A stretch of 64,000 bases of DNA from Alkalibacterium sp. 20 (lineage in GTDB: Bacteria > Bacillota > Bacilli > Lactobacillales > Carnobacteriaceae_A), in the NCBI RefSeq assembly GCF_001885615.1, contig NZ_LSRN01000001.1, positions 124,001 to 188,000 on the forward strand, read 5' to 3'. The notes below the pieces were generated by a model. The model saw only the letters and a list, made by a program, of their open reading frames with translations. It made no database searches and was not told the origin of the DNA. Made by a program: the position numbers and the translations under genes. Shown piece after piece: positions 27,797 through 36,981 of this stretch (the first letter of the stretch is position 1; the number at the start of each line of letters is the position of its first letter).

Positions 27797-29371
27797 TCAG
27801 CGATTATAGTTGTTTCCTAAAAATGATTCGTCAATACCTGCCACTCGCTCTTCGAGCGGAGCTAAAACTTCTTGTGCGCTCAAGTCCGGTCGTTTTTCAA
27901 CTAATTGATTCAAGATATACTTCGCGCCAAAATCCATACCTTGTGCACCACCGATTAAAATAACATCCCCGGTTTCTACTTGATCGAGGCTTGATTCCAA
28001 AGCGTCCGGCATTTCTTTGTGCAGTTCAATTTCCACACCGACCTTGTCCATTTCTTCTTTGAAAGCTTCCAGCTCTTCAGGTAAGACATTATCCTTTTCT
28101 ACAACAAGAGATTCACTCAGAGAGACAATGACTTTCTTGATACCGAGTTCTGGCACCCATTTGGCAATCGTCTGCGCGTTCTCTCGGTTCGTTGTTACAC
28201 CACGATTACCTCTGATTGCATAGACTATGTGTAATTTTTTATAATCCATTTTTGTTAATGTTTCTAAGGTGACCTCAATATTTCCAGCATTTGCAAAATG
28301 ATCGTCCACTATCTTAAAATCATTTTCATAAATAAATTGGAAACGACGCTCGACTCCTTTAAAGCTTTCAATACCCAATTGTATTTTTTCAATAGACACA
28401 CCACTAATTAACCCAATCGTGATAGCAGCCATAGCATTATAAACCGAGTGGTAACCTGCTACCGATAAATTGATTTTAAAAGATGTTTTTTCAACGGTTT
28501 CACCTTTGATGTTTTTAAACGGTTTGTTTATTTCTATAACGAAATTACCTCGTCCCGTTGATAAATCGATTTCTTTACACATAAGATGACCTGAACTATC
28601 TTTTATACCATAGGTTACCACTGTAGCTGCTGTCTCTTTAGCTAATGAAGCAGAATAGTCATCATCCAAATTCAATACTGCAAACTGATCTGCTCTTGCT
28701 TCGCGTATTAAACTCGCTTTAGCATTGTAGTATTCTTCAAACGAGCCATGCAGATCAATATGTTCTCGACTGATATTATTTAAAGCCACAATATCAAAAG
28801 AAACACTCCCCACTCGACTCAAATCCAGTGCCGAAGAAGACACTTCCATCGTGACATGAGAAATTTTTTCATCGCGCATTTTATTGAAATACCCATGTAA
28901 ATCCAAAGATTCGGGAGTTGTCAAGATACTTGGTACAAGCGTATCACCATATTTGACCATCACGGTCCCAATAAGACCTGTTTTCCACTTGTTTTCTTCT
29001 AAAATAGCATTTGTCATAAATGAGGTTGATGTTTTACCATTAGTTGCAGTAATACCAATAATAGTGATGCTTTGTGACGGATGATCAAAATACTTGTCAC
29101 TTAAAGCAGCCAAGGCTTTTCGACTATCATCCACTAAATATTGAGGTACTGCAATATCTGGAATGATGTTTTCAACAATTAAAGCAACCGCTCCATTATT
29201 TACCGCTTCTTGAGCATACTCATGCCCATCTGTCTGATACCCTTTAATACATACAAATAATGAATTTTTCTGAGCATTATCAGAATGATAGGCTATTTTA
29301 CTGATTTCAACATCTTTTGAATCCTTTGATTCTAATACCGTAATTGCCTGGAGTAGCTCAAATAATTGCAT
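27797..29371 (-). CDS. MurE-like ligase 2 (diverged)
   Basis: 524-aa Mur ligase with the ATP loop GITATNGKTSTSF, TTPESLDLHG, MEVSSSALDLSRVG and NISREHIDLHGSFEEYYNAK, so ATP binding and the carbamyl-Lys look intact. It departs from MurE where the DYAHTP motif should be (VDDHFANAGNIEV) and has no DNPR/DDPN motif (VSLSESLVV instead), so the acceptor or added residue differs. AAGGAG precedes the ATG. Located directly behind the ATP-grasp gene (57 bp). Confidence 0.82.
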   Translation of the reverse strand: MQLFELLQAITVLESKDSKDVEISKIAYHSDNAQKNSLFVCIKGYQTDGHEYAQEAVNNGAVALIVENIIPDIAVPQYLVDDSRKALAALSDKYFDHPSQSITIIGITATNGKTSTSFMTNAILEENKWKTGLIGTVMVKYGDTLVPSILTTPESLDLHGYFNKMRDEKISHVTMEVSSSALDLSRVGSVSFDIVALNNISREHIDLHGSFEEYYNAKASLIREARADQFAVLNLDDDYSASLAKETAATVVTYGIKDSSGHLMCKEIDLSTGRGNFVIEINKPFKNIKGETVEKTSFKINLSVAGYHSVYNAMAAITIGLISGVSIEKIQLGIESFKGVERRFQFIYENDFKIVDDHFANAGNIEVTLETLTKMDYKKLHIVYAIRGNRGVTTNRENAQTIAKWVPELGIKKVIVSLSESLVVEKDNVLPEELEAFKEEMDKVGVEIELHKEMPDALESSLDQVETGDVILIGGAQGMDFGAKYILNQLVEKRPDLSAQEVLAPLEERVAGIDESFLGNNYNR

Positions 29372-29428
29372 AGTTCAGATCTCCTTTTTAGAAATTCAGT
29401 GATAGATGCGAATTTCTATTTTATTTTA

Positions 29429-30619
29429 TTATCTTTTTACGACTTTATTTTTCACTTTGTTCAATAAATTTCCCATGTAATATATTCCTGGCTTAGGATC
29501 ACTTGCTACCCAAATTGAGCCCACTCTTTTTTCTGTATACGTTTTTAGGATTGATTTCCATGACAATTGCCCAGATTTCACGTAGGCTACTGAAGCATGT
29601 AAATCTTCATACATATAGTGGAAAGCTAAATTAGTCGATACTTTCAGACTATCTTGGCCGATTTCTTGCCCTGTTAATTCTTTATAAGCCAGCAGCGGCA
29701 TATTGAATCCCAATTCTGCCAACATTTGATTGAAATTTGTGGTACGTACATTGATTTCAATCAGGTAATATTCACCGGTCTGTTCATCTTTTTTAAATTC
29801 GATTTCAGCAAACCCTTTATACCCGATAGCTTCTAGGAAAGGCGCTCCGATTTCATGCAGTTCTGGCACATATTTCTGTTTGATATAAACGGATGCACCG
29901 AAATTAATGGGATACTGACGTTCTTTCTGTGCGGTGACCCAGTGAGTGATTTTCGCTTCTTGATTCAAATAAGCGTCAAATGTGTACATATGATCATCGA
30001 AACCTTGAATCAGTTGTTGCACAACCACCTCTATATTAGCATCTTTAGCTTTTTCCAATCCTTCTTCCAGCTCTTGACGATTTGTTACTTCAAACAATTT
30101 TTTTCGGAATTTTGAAACGAATCTTGACGAGTCCGCGGGTTTAATTATGCACGGATAGCCCAGTTCTTTTTCTACTTCTTCAACGACACTAGTATCTCTT
30201 ACTTGAACGGTTCGAGGAACACGCACATTATGCTGTTGTGCTAAGACGTATAGCTTATCCTTATCGATCAAACCGCTCCAAAAACCTTGTTCGGTTTGAT
30301 TGATCAAAAAATGCTCTTTCAATTCAAGTAAATACTTATCAACAAATTCAACGTATTGATCAGCTGTGGGATACAATACGGGTTTGTAGTCCTGTTTCTT
30401 TGCATAAGCGATGAGGAAATCCTTTAGCTTATCTGCCTCTTTGGAATAGTGTGGCCCAATTAATTTCTCAGTCACATACTTGGATTGACGCGCGTATGCT
30501 CCTTTTTCCTGGTAATCTAAAACGGCGACAGGGATTCCAGATATCCCTAAGCATCTTATGATACTCAAACCGATGTAATAATTATTTCCTAATACGACTG
30601 CCTTGTGTTTCGTTTCCAT
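29429..30619 (-). CDS. ATP-grasp carboxylate-amine ligase
   Basis: 396-aa ATP-grasp enzyme of the COG3919 type, which also contains D-aspartate ligases of lactic acid bacteria. It starts KAVVLGNNYYIGLSIIRCLG; the ATP site includes YPCIIKPADSS, and the metal site EIEFKKDEQTGEYYLIEINV with a following Arg. The longest frame opens at a GTG overlapping the upstream stop, but the ATG at 30619 has the better-placed GGAGAG. With a racemase nearby, a D-Asp or D-Glu adding role in a peptidoglycan cross-bridge is plausible. Confidence 0.82.
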   Translation of the reverse strand: METKHKAVVLGNNYYIGLSIIRCLGISGIPVAVLDYQEKGAYARQSKYVTEKLIGPHYSKEADKLKDFLIAYAKKQDYKPVLYPTADQYVEFVDKYLLELKEHFLINQTEQGFWSGLIDKDKLYVLAQQHNVRVPRTVQVRDTSVVEEVEKELGYPCIIKPADSSRFVSKFRKKLFEVTNRQELEEGLEKAKDANIEVVVQQLIQGFDDHMYTFDAYLNQEAKITHWVTAQKERQYPINFGASVYIKQKYVPELHEIGAPFLEAIGYKGFAEIEFKKDEQTGEYYLIEINVRTTNFNQMLAELGFNMPLLAYKELTGQEIGQDSLKVSTNLAFHYMYEDLHASVAYVKSGQLSWKSILKTYTEKRVGSIWVASDPKPGIYYMGNLLNKVKNKVVKR

Positions 30620-30627
30620 TAATTGAC

Positions 30628-31998
30628 TCACTCTCCATTACTTTGCTGATCCTCTGTACAACACATACGGTAAATGGTCTCAGCATAGATGTCCATGGCT
30701 TGATAATACTCATCTAATTTGATCCCTTCATTTTCCTGATGGGCTAAACTTTTACTATAGGGAAAATGCGCTCCAAAAGCAACCATATTAGGCATTGCCC
30801 GTGCATAAGTTGCCCCGCCGGAAGTGAGTGGCTCACTGTCATAGTCCCCTGTTTTATCTCTATATATCGATAATAACGACTGGACTAGTTCACTCTCTTT
30901 TGGAACATACAGAGAATCAAGATAATCATGTTCTTGATAATCCAACCCATATTCACTACTTTTTTCTTTCAACGCAGCGACAATTCCTTCTTTATCATAC
31001 GTTACAGGAATTCGAATATCCAACATGACTTCCGAAGTGTTCTCATTTATTTCCAAAGTACCGATATTAACTGTTAATTCACCCGAATCCTCATCTTTGA
31101 CTTGACCAAAGAGTGTTTCGCCGTTGGTCTCCAACCCAATCTTTTCAGAAATGAAAGAAATGATTGGATGAGGCTGGAATGCAACCAGGCCTTTTACCAA
31201 GAGCGTAATAGCATTTTTTCCTTCACCCGCAACGCTCGCATGCACACTTTTTCCTTTGACAGTTATAGATTCCTCTTCTTTATTATAAGGAATGTCCATA
31301 TTATCAAAAATTCGGGACAATTCAGTAATTCCGGCCCCTTTATACTCGGCTCTCTCGGGCACCACATTAGGCGCACTCCCGCATTGGAGCTTCAGTTTTG
31401 ACGCACCCGGCCCGATGATTTTCGCTTGCAGCAATCCTTTTTCAGCATAGGTTAACGGAAAAGCACTGTCCGGGACAAAACCGAGATCTGGCAATTCTTC
31501 ATGCTCGACATAATTATTCATACAACGCCATAATATTTCTTCATCTGTTCCGAAAATGAAGCGAATCTTTTTGTTAAAGGTTTCTCCAGCATCCACAACC
31601 GCTTTAAACGCATACAGTGCCGCAACCGTCGGACCTTTATCGTCTTGTGAACCACGTCCGTAAAGTGCGCCATCACGTTCTACACCTTTGAAAGGATCTG
31701 ATTCCCATTTTTCCCTATCCCCTTCAGGTACCACATCTAAGTGACAGAGAACCCCCACGGTTTCTTCACCGTCTCCGTATTCTGCATAGCCATAATATCC
31801 TTCAGGGTCATAAAACGTATCCATTCCTAATTTATCACAGACAGCGAGTGTTTCTTTTAAGGCCTGATCGATCCCTTTTCCAAAGGGCGGAAAGGCTACT
31901 TCATTTCCATTGGTCGTATTCACCGATGGAATGGCAATTAGTTTTTTCAATGTACGTAAGCTTTCATTTTTTATAGAATCCGTAATAAATTGTTTCAT
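30628..31998 (-). CDS. M20-family dipeptidase (PepV-like)
   Basis: 456-aa two-zinc peptidase. Metal and catalytic motifs are VGVLCHLDVVPEGD, GRGSQDDKGPTVAAL and the catalytic FGTDEEI, with a lid domain in the middle and a C-terminal GATYARAMPNMVAFGA. Length fits PepV. AGGAG precedes the ATG. It leads the minus-strand peptide-ligase set and overlaps the longest form of the ATP-grasp frame, so the two are likely co-transcribed. Confidence 0.88.
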   Translation of the reverse strand: MKQFITDSIKNESLRTLKKLIAIPSVNTTNGNEVAFPPFGKGIDQALKETLAVCDKLGMDTFYDPEGYYGYAEYGDGEETVGVLCHLDVVPEGDREKWESDPFKGVERDGALYGRGSQDDKGPTVAALYAFKAVVDAGETFNKKIRFIFGTDEEILWRCMNNYVEHEELPDLGFVPDSAFPLTYAEKGLLQAKIIGPGASKLKLQCGSAPNVVPERAEYKGAGITELSRIFDNMDIPYNKEEESITVKGKSVHASVAGEGKNAITLLVKGLVAFQPHPIISFISEKIGLETNGETLFGQVKDEDSGELTVNIGTLEINENTSEVMLDIRIPVTYDKEGIVAALKEKSSEYGLDYQEHDYLDSLYVPKESELVQSLLSIYRDKTGDYDSEPLTSGGATYARAMPNMVAFGAHFPYSKSLAHQENEGIKLDEYYQAMDIYAETIYRMCCTEDQQSNGE

Positions 31999-32446
31999 TT
32001 TAATACACTCCTATTTTTTCTACTTTACTGTAGAAATATTTTTGTTTATAGTCTCGTTAATCACGTTACTAGATATAGTAAAAAAGTCAACTGTTTCAGC
32101 TCTTTTTTCAATATAAATCACCTTTCTTCCATTATACCTTATTATTGTTTTGCATTCTTTACGAATGGAATAAGTTTTTCTATCTCTTTTAGCGACCGGG
32201 ACTTACTGCATTCAATAAATGGTATTTCCTGAGCTTTTTGATCCTCCTTTTTTTTTAAAAAAACAGACAATTCCGAGCAGTGAACATCCTTTGAAACATT
32301 TCTATGAAAAATGCATTTGACTCTTGTTTTTAGTTACAATAAGACTATAATTATCTGGTACTTATAAAATTTTAACTGCCGGCTCATTTCGTTGCCGGGT
32401 TGTGACACATTGTCATAATGTGTTCAGAAATACAGGAGTGATCACA
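31999..32446. promoter_or_regulatory. Divergent promoter region (M20 operon / MATE gene) with an inverted repeat
   Basis: About 450 bp without a gene. TTGACT (near 32316) and TATAAT-like sequences lie before the MATE gene but with poor spacing. A 7-bp inverted repeat ACACATT-GTCAT-AATGTGT at 32405-32423 lies in the leader and could be an operator. No riboswitch was recognised. Confidence 0.4.
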
Positions 32447-33853
32447 CTGAAAAAAGATATGACTCAAGGAAGTCCACTTAAACTTATCCTTAGTTTTACG
32501 GTTCCTTTGTTAATTGGAAATTTGTTTCAACAATTCTATAATATGGCTGATGCTTATATCGTCAGTCAAACCATTGGCGTAAATGCATTCTCAGCTATCG
32601 GTTCAACTTTAAGCTTACAATTTTTAATTCTCGGTTTAGCCATCGGAATAACCGCTGGCTTATCCGTTATTACCGCTCAGCGTTTTGGGGGCAAGGATGA
32701 GAAAGCCTTAAGAAAAAATTTAGCAACCGGCTTGATCATAATTTTGGTCATCGGTGTAACTTTAACTGTGTTGACCACCACCTTTACAGAGGAAATATTA
32801 ACATTTATGCAGACCCCTGACGAGACCTACACTTATGCTTACGATTATTTAAACGTCTTGTTTAGAGGTATCGGTGCTGTCATCCTCTTTAATTATTTAG
32901 CTAACATACTGCGAGCCATTGGCGACAGCAAAACACCTCTTTACTTTTTAATTGTGACTTCTATTTTAAATGTCATACTGGACTATGTCTTTATTCTTGT
33001 CTTTGACTTAGGCATTCGAGGCGCTGCTTTAGCCACCATCACTGCCCAGGTCACGTCAAGTATCTTGACTCTCTGGTTTATTTGGAAAAAAGTACCTCTA
33101 CTGCGTATCCACAGAGAAGATTGGAAACTGGATAAAGCTGAATTCAAGGAGCATCTGCGTATTGGGTTACCTTATGGATTTCAATATTCTATCATTGCAA
33201 TTGGTTCTGTTGCTATAACAATGAGGCTAAATCTATTGGGCGCACCCGCTGTTGCTGCGTTTACAGCCGCTCAGAAGATTGATTCTGTAGCCGTGCTCCC
33301 GCTTCAGTCTTTTGGTGTAACCATGTCGACTTTTGCAGCCCAGAACTATGGCGCAAGAAAGTTGAACCGTGTCTGGCACGGAGTCAATCAGGCTCTTAAA
33401 ATGAGTATTGGTTACAGCTTGGTGATTGGAGTCATTCTCTTAATTTGGGGCAGACACTTTGCTACTTTATTTGTCGGAGCTGATGCACCCGCTGAGGTTC
33501 TCCAAATGATCCAGCATTATTTCTTAGCGAGTTCATCCTTATATGCTGTGCTGTCTGTATTATTTATTTACAGACACACGTTACAAGGTCTCGGTAATAG
33601 CTTTGCCCCAACCGTTGCGGGTATTGGAGAATTACTTGCCCGCATTACAGCTGCGTTCTTCTTATCTGTACATTTAGGATTTACAGGAATAGTCATAGCG
33701 AGCCCGCTAGCATGGTTTGCAGCCCTCGTTCCTCTTGTTCTGGCATACAGATCGACTAAACGTAATTTATCGGCTAAATATCCCCTTCCTCTCGGTTCGG
33801 AAGAAGGACTCTTGCTGGATGAACTTAAGCCCTCTTCAATAAAAATCAAATAG
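32447..33853 (+). CDS. MATE-family efflux transporter
   Basis: About 468-aa membrane protein with 12 helices that exports drugs or metabolites in exchange for Na+ or H+. Family features are QGSPLKLILSFTVPLLIGNL at the start, FQQFYNMADAYIV, and the second-half repeat PYGFQYSIIAIGSVAITMRL. The best-placed ribosome site (AGGAG at 32434-32438) is 8 nt from a CTG codon at 32447, giving LKKDMTQGSP; the first ATG (32459) is 20 nt away. An in-frame GTG at 32402 lacks a ribosome site. A CTG start is therefore proposed. Confidence 0.88.
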   Translation: MKKDMTQGSPLKLILSFTVPLLIGNLFQQFYNMADAYIVSQTIGVNAFSAIGSTLSLQFLILGLAIGITAGLSVITAQRFGGKDEKALRKNLATGLIIILVIGVTLTVLTTTFTEEILTFMQTPDETYTYAYDYLNVLFRGIGAVILFNYLANILRAIGDSKTPLYFLIVTSILNVILDYVFILVFDLGIRGAALATITAQVTSSILTLWFIWKKVPLLRIHREDWKLDKAEFKEHLRIGLPYGFQYSIIAIGSVAITMRLNLLGAPAVAAFTAAQKIDSVAVLPLQSFGVTMSTFAAQNYGARKLNRVWHGVNQALKMSIGYSLVIGVILLIWGRHFATLFVGADAPAEVLQMIQHYFLASSSLYAVLSVLFIYRHTLQGLGNSFAPTVAGIGELLARITAAFFLSVHLGFTGIVIASPLAWFAALVPLVLAYRSTKRNLSAKYPLPLGSEEGLLLDELKPSSIKIK

Positions 33854-33866
33854 TGATTGAAACACG

Positions 33867-33902
33867 GAAAGAGGCTGGGATTTTTGTCCCGGTCTCTTTT
33901 TA
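33867..33902 (+). terminator. Terminator after the MATE gene
   Basis: AAGAGGCTGGGA pairs with TCCCGGTCTCTT and is followed by TTTTATT. Confidence 0.85.
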
Positions 33903-34061
33903 TTGGTCAGAAAACCATTATTTAGACGCTCAATAAAACTGGTTAACGCCCTTAAATAATTGTATTGTTTCTCTGACTATTTTCGTGATAGTTGGGGATT
34001 CATGGTGTTTTAGGGTTTGATTTGGCGCACCAGCGATCAGTTATACCGTGGGTGATATTTA

Positions 34062-34826
34062 GCTAGCTCATCTTCGGCATGCTCACAGACTTTTCGGTTT
34101 CAGTGAGGCTAAGTTACCTCATCTTCGGCATACTCACGGACATTTCGGTTTCAGTGAGGCTAAGTTGCCTCATCTTCGGCATACTCACGGACATTTCGGT
34201 TTCAGTGAGGCTAAGTTACCTCATCTTCGGCATACTCACGGACATTTCGGTTTCAGTGAGGCTAAGTTGACTCATCTTCGGCATACTCACGGACATTTCG
34301 GTTTCAGTGAGGCTAAGTTACCTCGTCTTCGGCATACTCACGGACATTTCGGTTTCAGTGAGGCTAAGTTACCTCATCTTCGGCATGCTCACAGACATTT
34401 CGGTTTCAGTGAGGCTAAGTTACCTCATCTTCGGCATGCTCACGGACATTTCGGTTTCAGTGAGGCTAAGTTGCCTCATCTTCGGCATACTCACGGACTT
34501 TTCGGTTTCAGTGATGCCAAGTTGCTCCTTCTTCGGCATACTCACAGACTTTTCGGTTTCAGTGATGCTAAGTTGCTCCATCTTCGGCATGCTCACGGAC
34601 ATTTCGGTTTCAGTGAGGCTAAGTTGCCTCATCTTCGGCATACTCACAGACTTTTCGGTTTCAGTGATGCCAAGTTGCTCCTTCTTCGGCATGCTCACGG
34701 ACATTTCGGTTTCAGTGAGGCTAAGTTGCCTCATCTTCGGCATGCTCACAGACTTTTCGGTTTCAGTGATGCCAAGTTGCTCCTTCTTCGGCATACTCAC
34801 AGACTTTTCGGTTTCAGTGATGCCAC
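34062..34826. repeat. Tandem array: 15 copies of a 51-bp unit
   Basis: TTCGGTTTCAGTGA recurs every 51 bp from 34094 to 34808, fifteen times. Units fall into two main types: one with GAGGCTAAGTT and CTCATCTTCGGCAT, the other with GATGCCAAGTTGCTCC. The types are interspersed in the second half, and a variable G/A occurs before GACATTTCGG. As 51 is 17 codons, several frames on both strands stay open and give 17-residue repeat proteins, but none has a ribosome site. The rest of 33903-35056 holds a short hairpin (34852-34872) and the ytr-type promoter. Confidence 0.95.
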
Positions 34827-34915
34827 TTATTCAAATGATTAATAAGGTCTCGATTAGGCTTCAGGCCTAATCATTCATTCTTAAAAATCAATTTAGCCTA
34901 ACTTTAAAATATATG

Positions 34916-34978
34916 TTGACACGGTATCTGTATCATGTATATAATACAGCCAATAAGTGTACTGCTTGATTAATACAC
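34916..34978 (+). promoter_or_regulatory. Promoter and likely operator of the GntR/ABC operon
   Basis: TTGACA (34916-34921) and TATAAT (34940-34945), spacer 18. Just downstream GTGTA (34957-34961) and TACAC (34974-34978) form an inverted repeat that suits an autoregulatory GntR site. Related GTAT..ATAC words occur within and after the promoter. Confidence 0.7.
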
Positions 34979-35056
34979 CTTGTCTTTTTTTATCACTAGT
35001 GTATCAACCACATAATACAGATAAGCGGTTTTATTGTTTAGAAAGGACTGAATCAT

Positions 35057-35434
35057 TTGAATGTAACATTCAATAAGAGAGATCCGATTTATCTTCAGGT
35101 TATGCAATACTTTAAACGACTGATCGTTTCCGGCGAATTAAATCTTGGAGATGAAATGCCATCCAGAAGACAGCTTGCTAACCAATTAAAAATCAATCCC
35201 AATACCGTTCAACGAGCTTACAGCGAAATGGAGGAACAGCGTTTGATTTATACAGAACCCAATCGTCCCAGCAGAGTGACAGAGGATCCAGCGGTATTGA
35301 ATCAACTGAAGAAGGAATGGCTTGATCAGGCGGTGAGTAAATTTGTTTCGGCATTAGATCCGATCGACATTCCTTTGGATGACATCGTTGATCTTATAAA
35401 AGACAAAATGAATATGAGAAAGAAGGATGACTAA
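35057..35434 (+). CDS. GntR-family regulator, YtrA subfamily
   Basis: 125-aa repressor. The N-terminal winged helix is typical (DPIYLQVMQYFKRLIVSGEL, then PSRRQLANQLKINPNTVQRAY); the short C-terminal helical part lacks an effector domain, as in YtrA. Start TTG at 35057 with AAAGGA upstream. It overlaps the ABC ATPase start (TAATG), and is likely to control the operon it leads. Confidence 0.92.
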   Translation: MNVTFNKRDPIYLQVMQYFKRLIVSGELNLGDEMPSRRQLANQLKINPNTVQRAYSEMEEQRLIYTEPNRPSRVTEDPAVLNQLKKEWLDQAVSKFVSALDPIDIPLDDIVDLIKDKMNMRKKDD

Positions 35435-36123
35435 TGATTGAACTCAAAAATGTACACAAACACTTTGGAAGGAAAAAGGTACTAGACGGTATTTCTTTCA
35501 CGGCTAACAAAGGTGAAATCACCTGTTTAGTTGGTGTCAATGGTGTGGGTAAAACAACAATCCTGAATGCCATCATGAATTTGACACCGATTAAAAAAGG
35601 CGAAATTACCATTGATGGTGAATTGATGCGTCCGGATTTATACAATAAAGTGGCTTTTATTCCAGATGTAGCGATCATGCTGCCTAACATGACCGTTCAT
35701 GAGGCCATGGACTTTATGAAAGATTATTACGTCTCCTGGAATTGCAAGCGCGCGAAGGAAATCACACGCTTCTTCCGTCTGAATCTAACAGAGAAAATTT
35801 CTGAATTATCAAAAGGGAATCAGGCGAAAGTCAACTTACTGATGGGGCTAGCCTTGGATGTAGACTATATACTGATGGATGAGCCTTTTTCAGGTATCGA
35901 TATCTTTACCCGCGAACAGATTACCGATGTGTTTAGCAGCCGCTTGGTTGAGGATCGCGGCGTTCTGATCACCACACACGAGATTTTTGACATTGAACAT
36001 CTCATTGACAAAGTCGTTTTACTTGATAATGGCGTCATTTACAAAGAATTCAATGCAGAGGAAATGCGCGAGACAGAAGGAAAATCTGTCGTCGACGTCA
36101 TGAGGGAGGCTTATAACAGATGA
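35434..36123 (+). CDS. ABC transporter ATP-binding protein (YtrB-like)
   Basis: 229-aa ATPase with Walker A GVNGVGKTTIL and Walker B YILMDEPFSGIDIFT; the signature is degenerate (LSKGNQAKVNLL). Switch His in ITTHEIFD. It pairs with the membrane protein encoded next, with a 4-bp overlap. YtrB-type exporters respond to cell-wall-active agents in Bacillus; the substrate here is unknown. Confidence 0.92.
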   Translation: MIELKNVHKHFGRKKVLDGISFTANKGEITCLVGVNGVGKTTILNAIMNLTPIKKGEITIDGELMRPDLYNKVAFIPDVAIMLPNMTVHEAMDFMKDYYVSWNCKRAKEITRFFRLNLTEKISELSKGNQAKVNLLMGLALDVDYILMDEPFSGIDIFTREQITDVFSSRLVEDRGVLITTHEIFDIEHLIDKVVLLDNGVIYKEFNAEEMRETEGKSVVDVMREAYNR

Positions 36124-36968
36124 AAAAATCACTACATAATTTTCTTAAATTTACTAATTTTGAACTGGAACGTCTATCTAAATTTTTATTTGCCTTGATG
36201 GGAATAACGTTTATTGCAAACTTAGTAGGCTATATTTATACTCCTATGAAATATATGGGTAAAATAAATGAGTACATTGCACAAAACTCAGCCACTTCAG
36301 AACAAGCAATCCAGCAGTATGGTCCTTTTTCGTTCTATAATGCGCTTAATTCTTTTTGGATCGTCGGACCCATCGCCTTAGGCATCAGCGGGTTTATCTT
36401 TTATTCTTTTTTTATCTGGTATAGAGAATGGTTCGGTAAAAACACCTTTGCTTACCGTTTACTTATGCTGCCCATTCACAGGATGACACTCTTCTATTCC
36501 AAGCTGGTGGTCGTCTTCATAGGGATTTTCACACTGATCTCTACTCAGATGATCTCGCTCTTTATTGGCTATCCCATCGTATCAGCCATCATTGAGAATA
36601 CTTATTATGTAAACCAAAGTTTAATGGAAGCTGTTCAGCTGCACCCTTTATTCCTTTATCTTTTCCCCTTGGATCTTGGTTTCTTTTTAACTATAAACGC
36701 TGTGGGACTCGTTGTTTTACTCGTTCTGTTTACAGCTATTTTAATGGAAAGAAGTTACGCAGTTAAAGGTATTGTACTGGGTATTATCTATGCTGTAGTC
36801 GCTTTAACCCTTGTGCTTTTGCCTCTCTTCTTACCTGATTTACTGAACAACCATTATATTCTCTACGGTTCAGAATTAATAATTATTGAAGCCATTTTGC
36901 TCGTAATAGTAGCCGTTCTTTCTCTCTTTACGAGCCGCCACTTAATAAACAAAAAAATTACTGTCTAG
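36120..36968 (+). CDS. ABC-2-type permease
   Basis: 282-aa membrane protein with six predicted helices, large loop after the first one (about 45-75), and no recognisable specific motif. It is translationally coupled to the ATPase gene (ATGA overlap) and forms the membrane half of that transporter. Confidence 0.85.
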   Translation: MKKSLHNFLKFTNFELERLSKFLFALMGITFIANLVGYIYTPMKYMGKINEYIAQNSATSEQAIQQYGPFSFYNALNSFWIVGPIALGISGFIFYSFFIWYREWFGKNTFAYRLLMLPIHRMTLFYSKLVVVFIGIFTLISTQMISLFIGYPIVSAIIENTYYVNQSLMEAVQLHPLFLYLFPLDLGFFLTINAVGLVVLLVLFTAILMERSYAVKGIVLGIIYAVVALTLVLLPLFLPDLLNNHYILYGSELIIIEAILLVIVAVLSLFTSRHLINKKITV

Positions 36969-36981
36969 AAAGGAACAAACA

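Noticed and set aside
34062..34826. CRISPR array
   Set aside because: The units are contiguous and nearly identical over the whole 51 bp, with no unique spacers and no cas genes.
34165..34842. Open frames giving 17-residue repeat proteins across the 51-bp array (both strands)
   Set aside because: They follow automatically from a 51-bp period without stop codons; no ribosome site or sensible start, and several phases are equally open.
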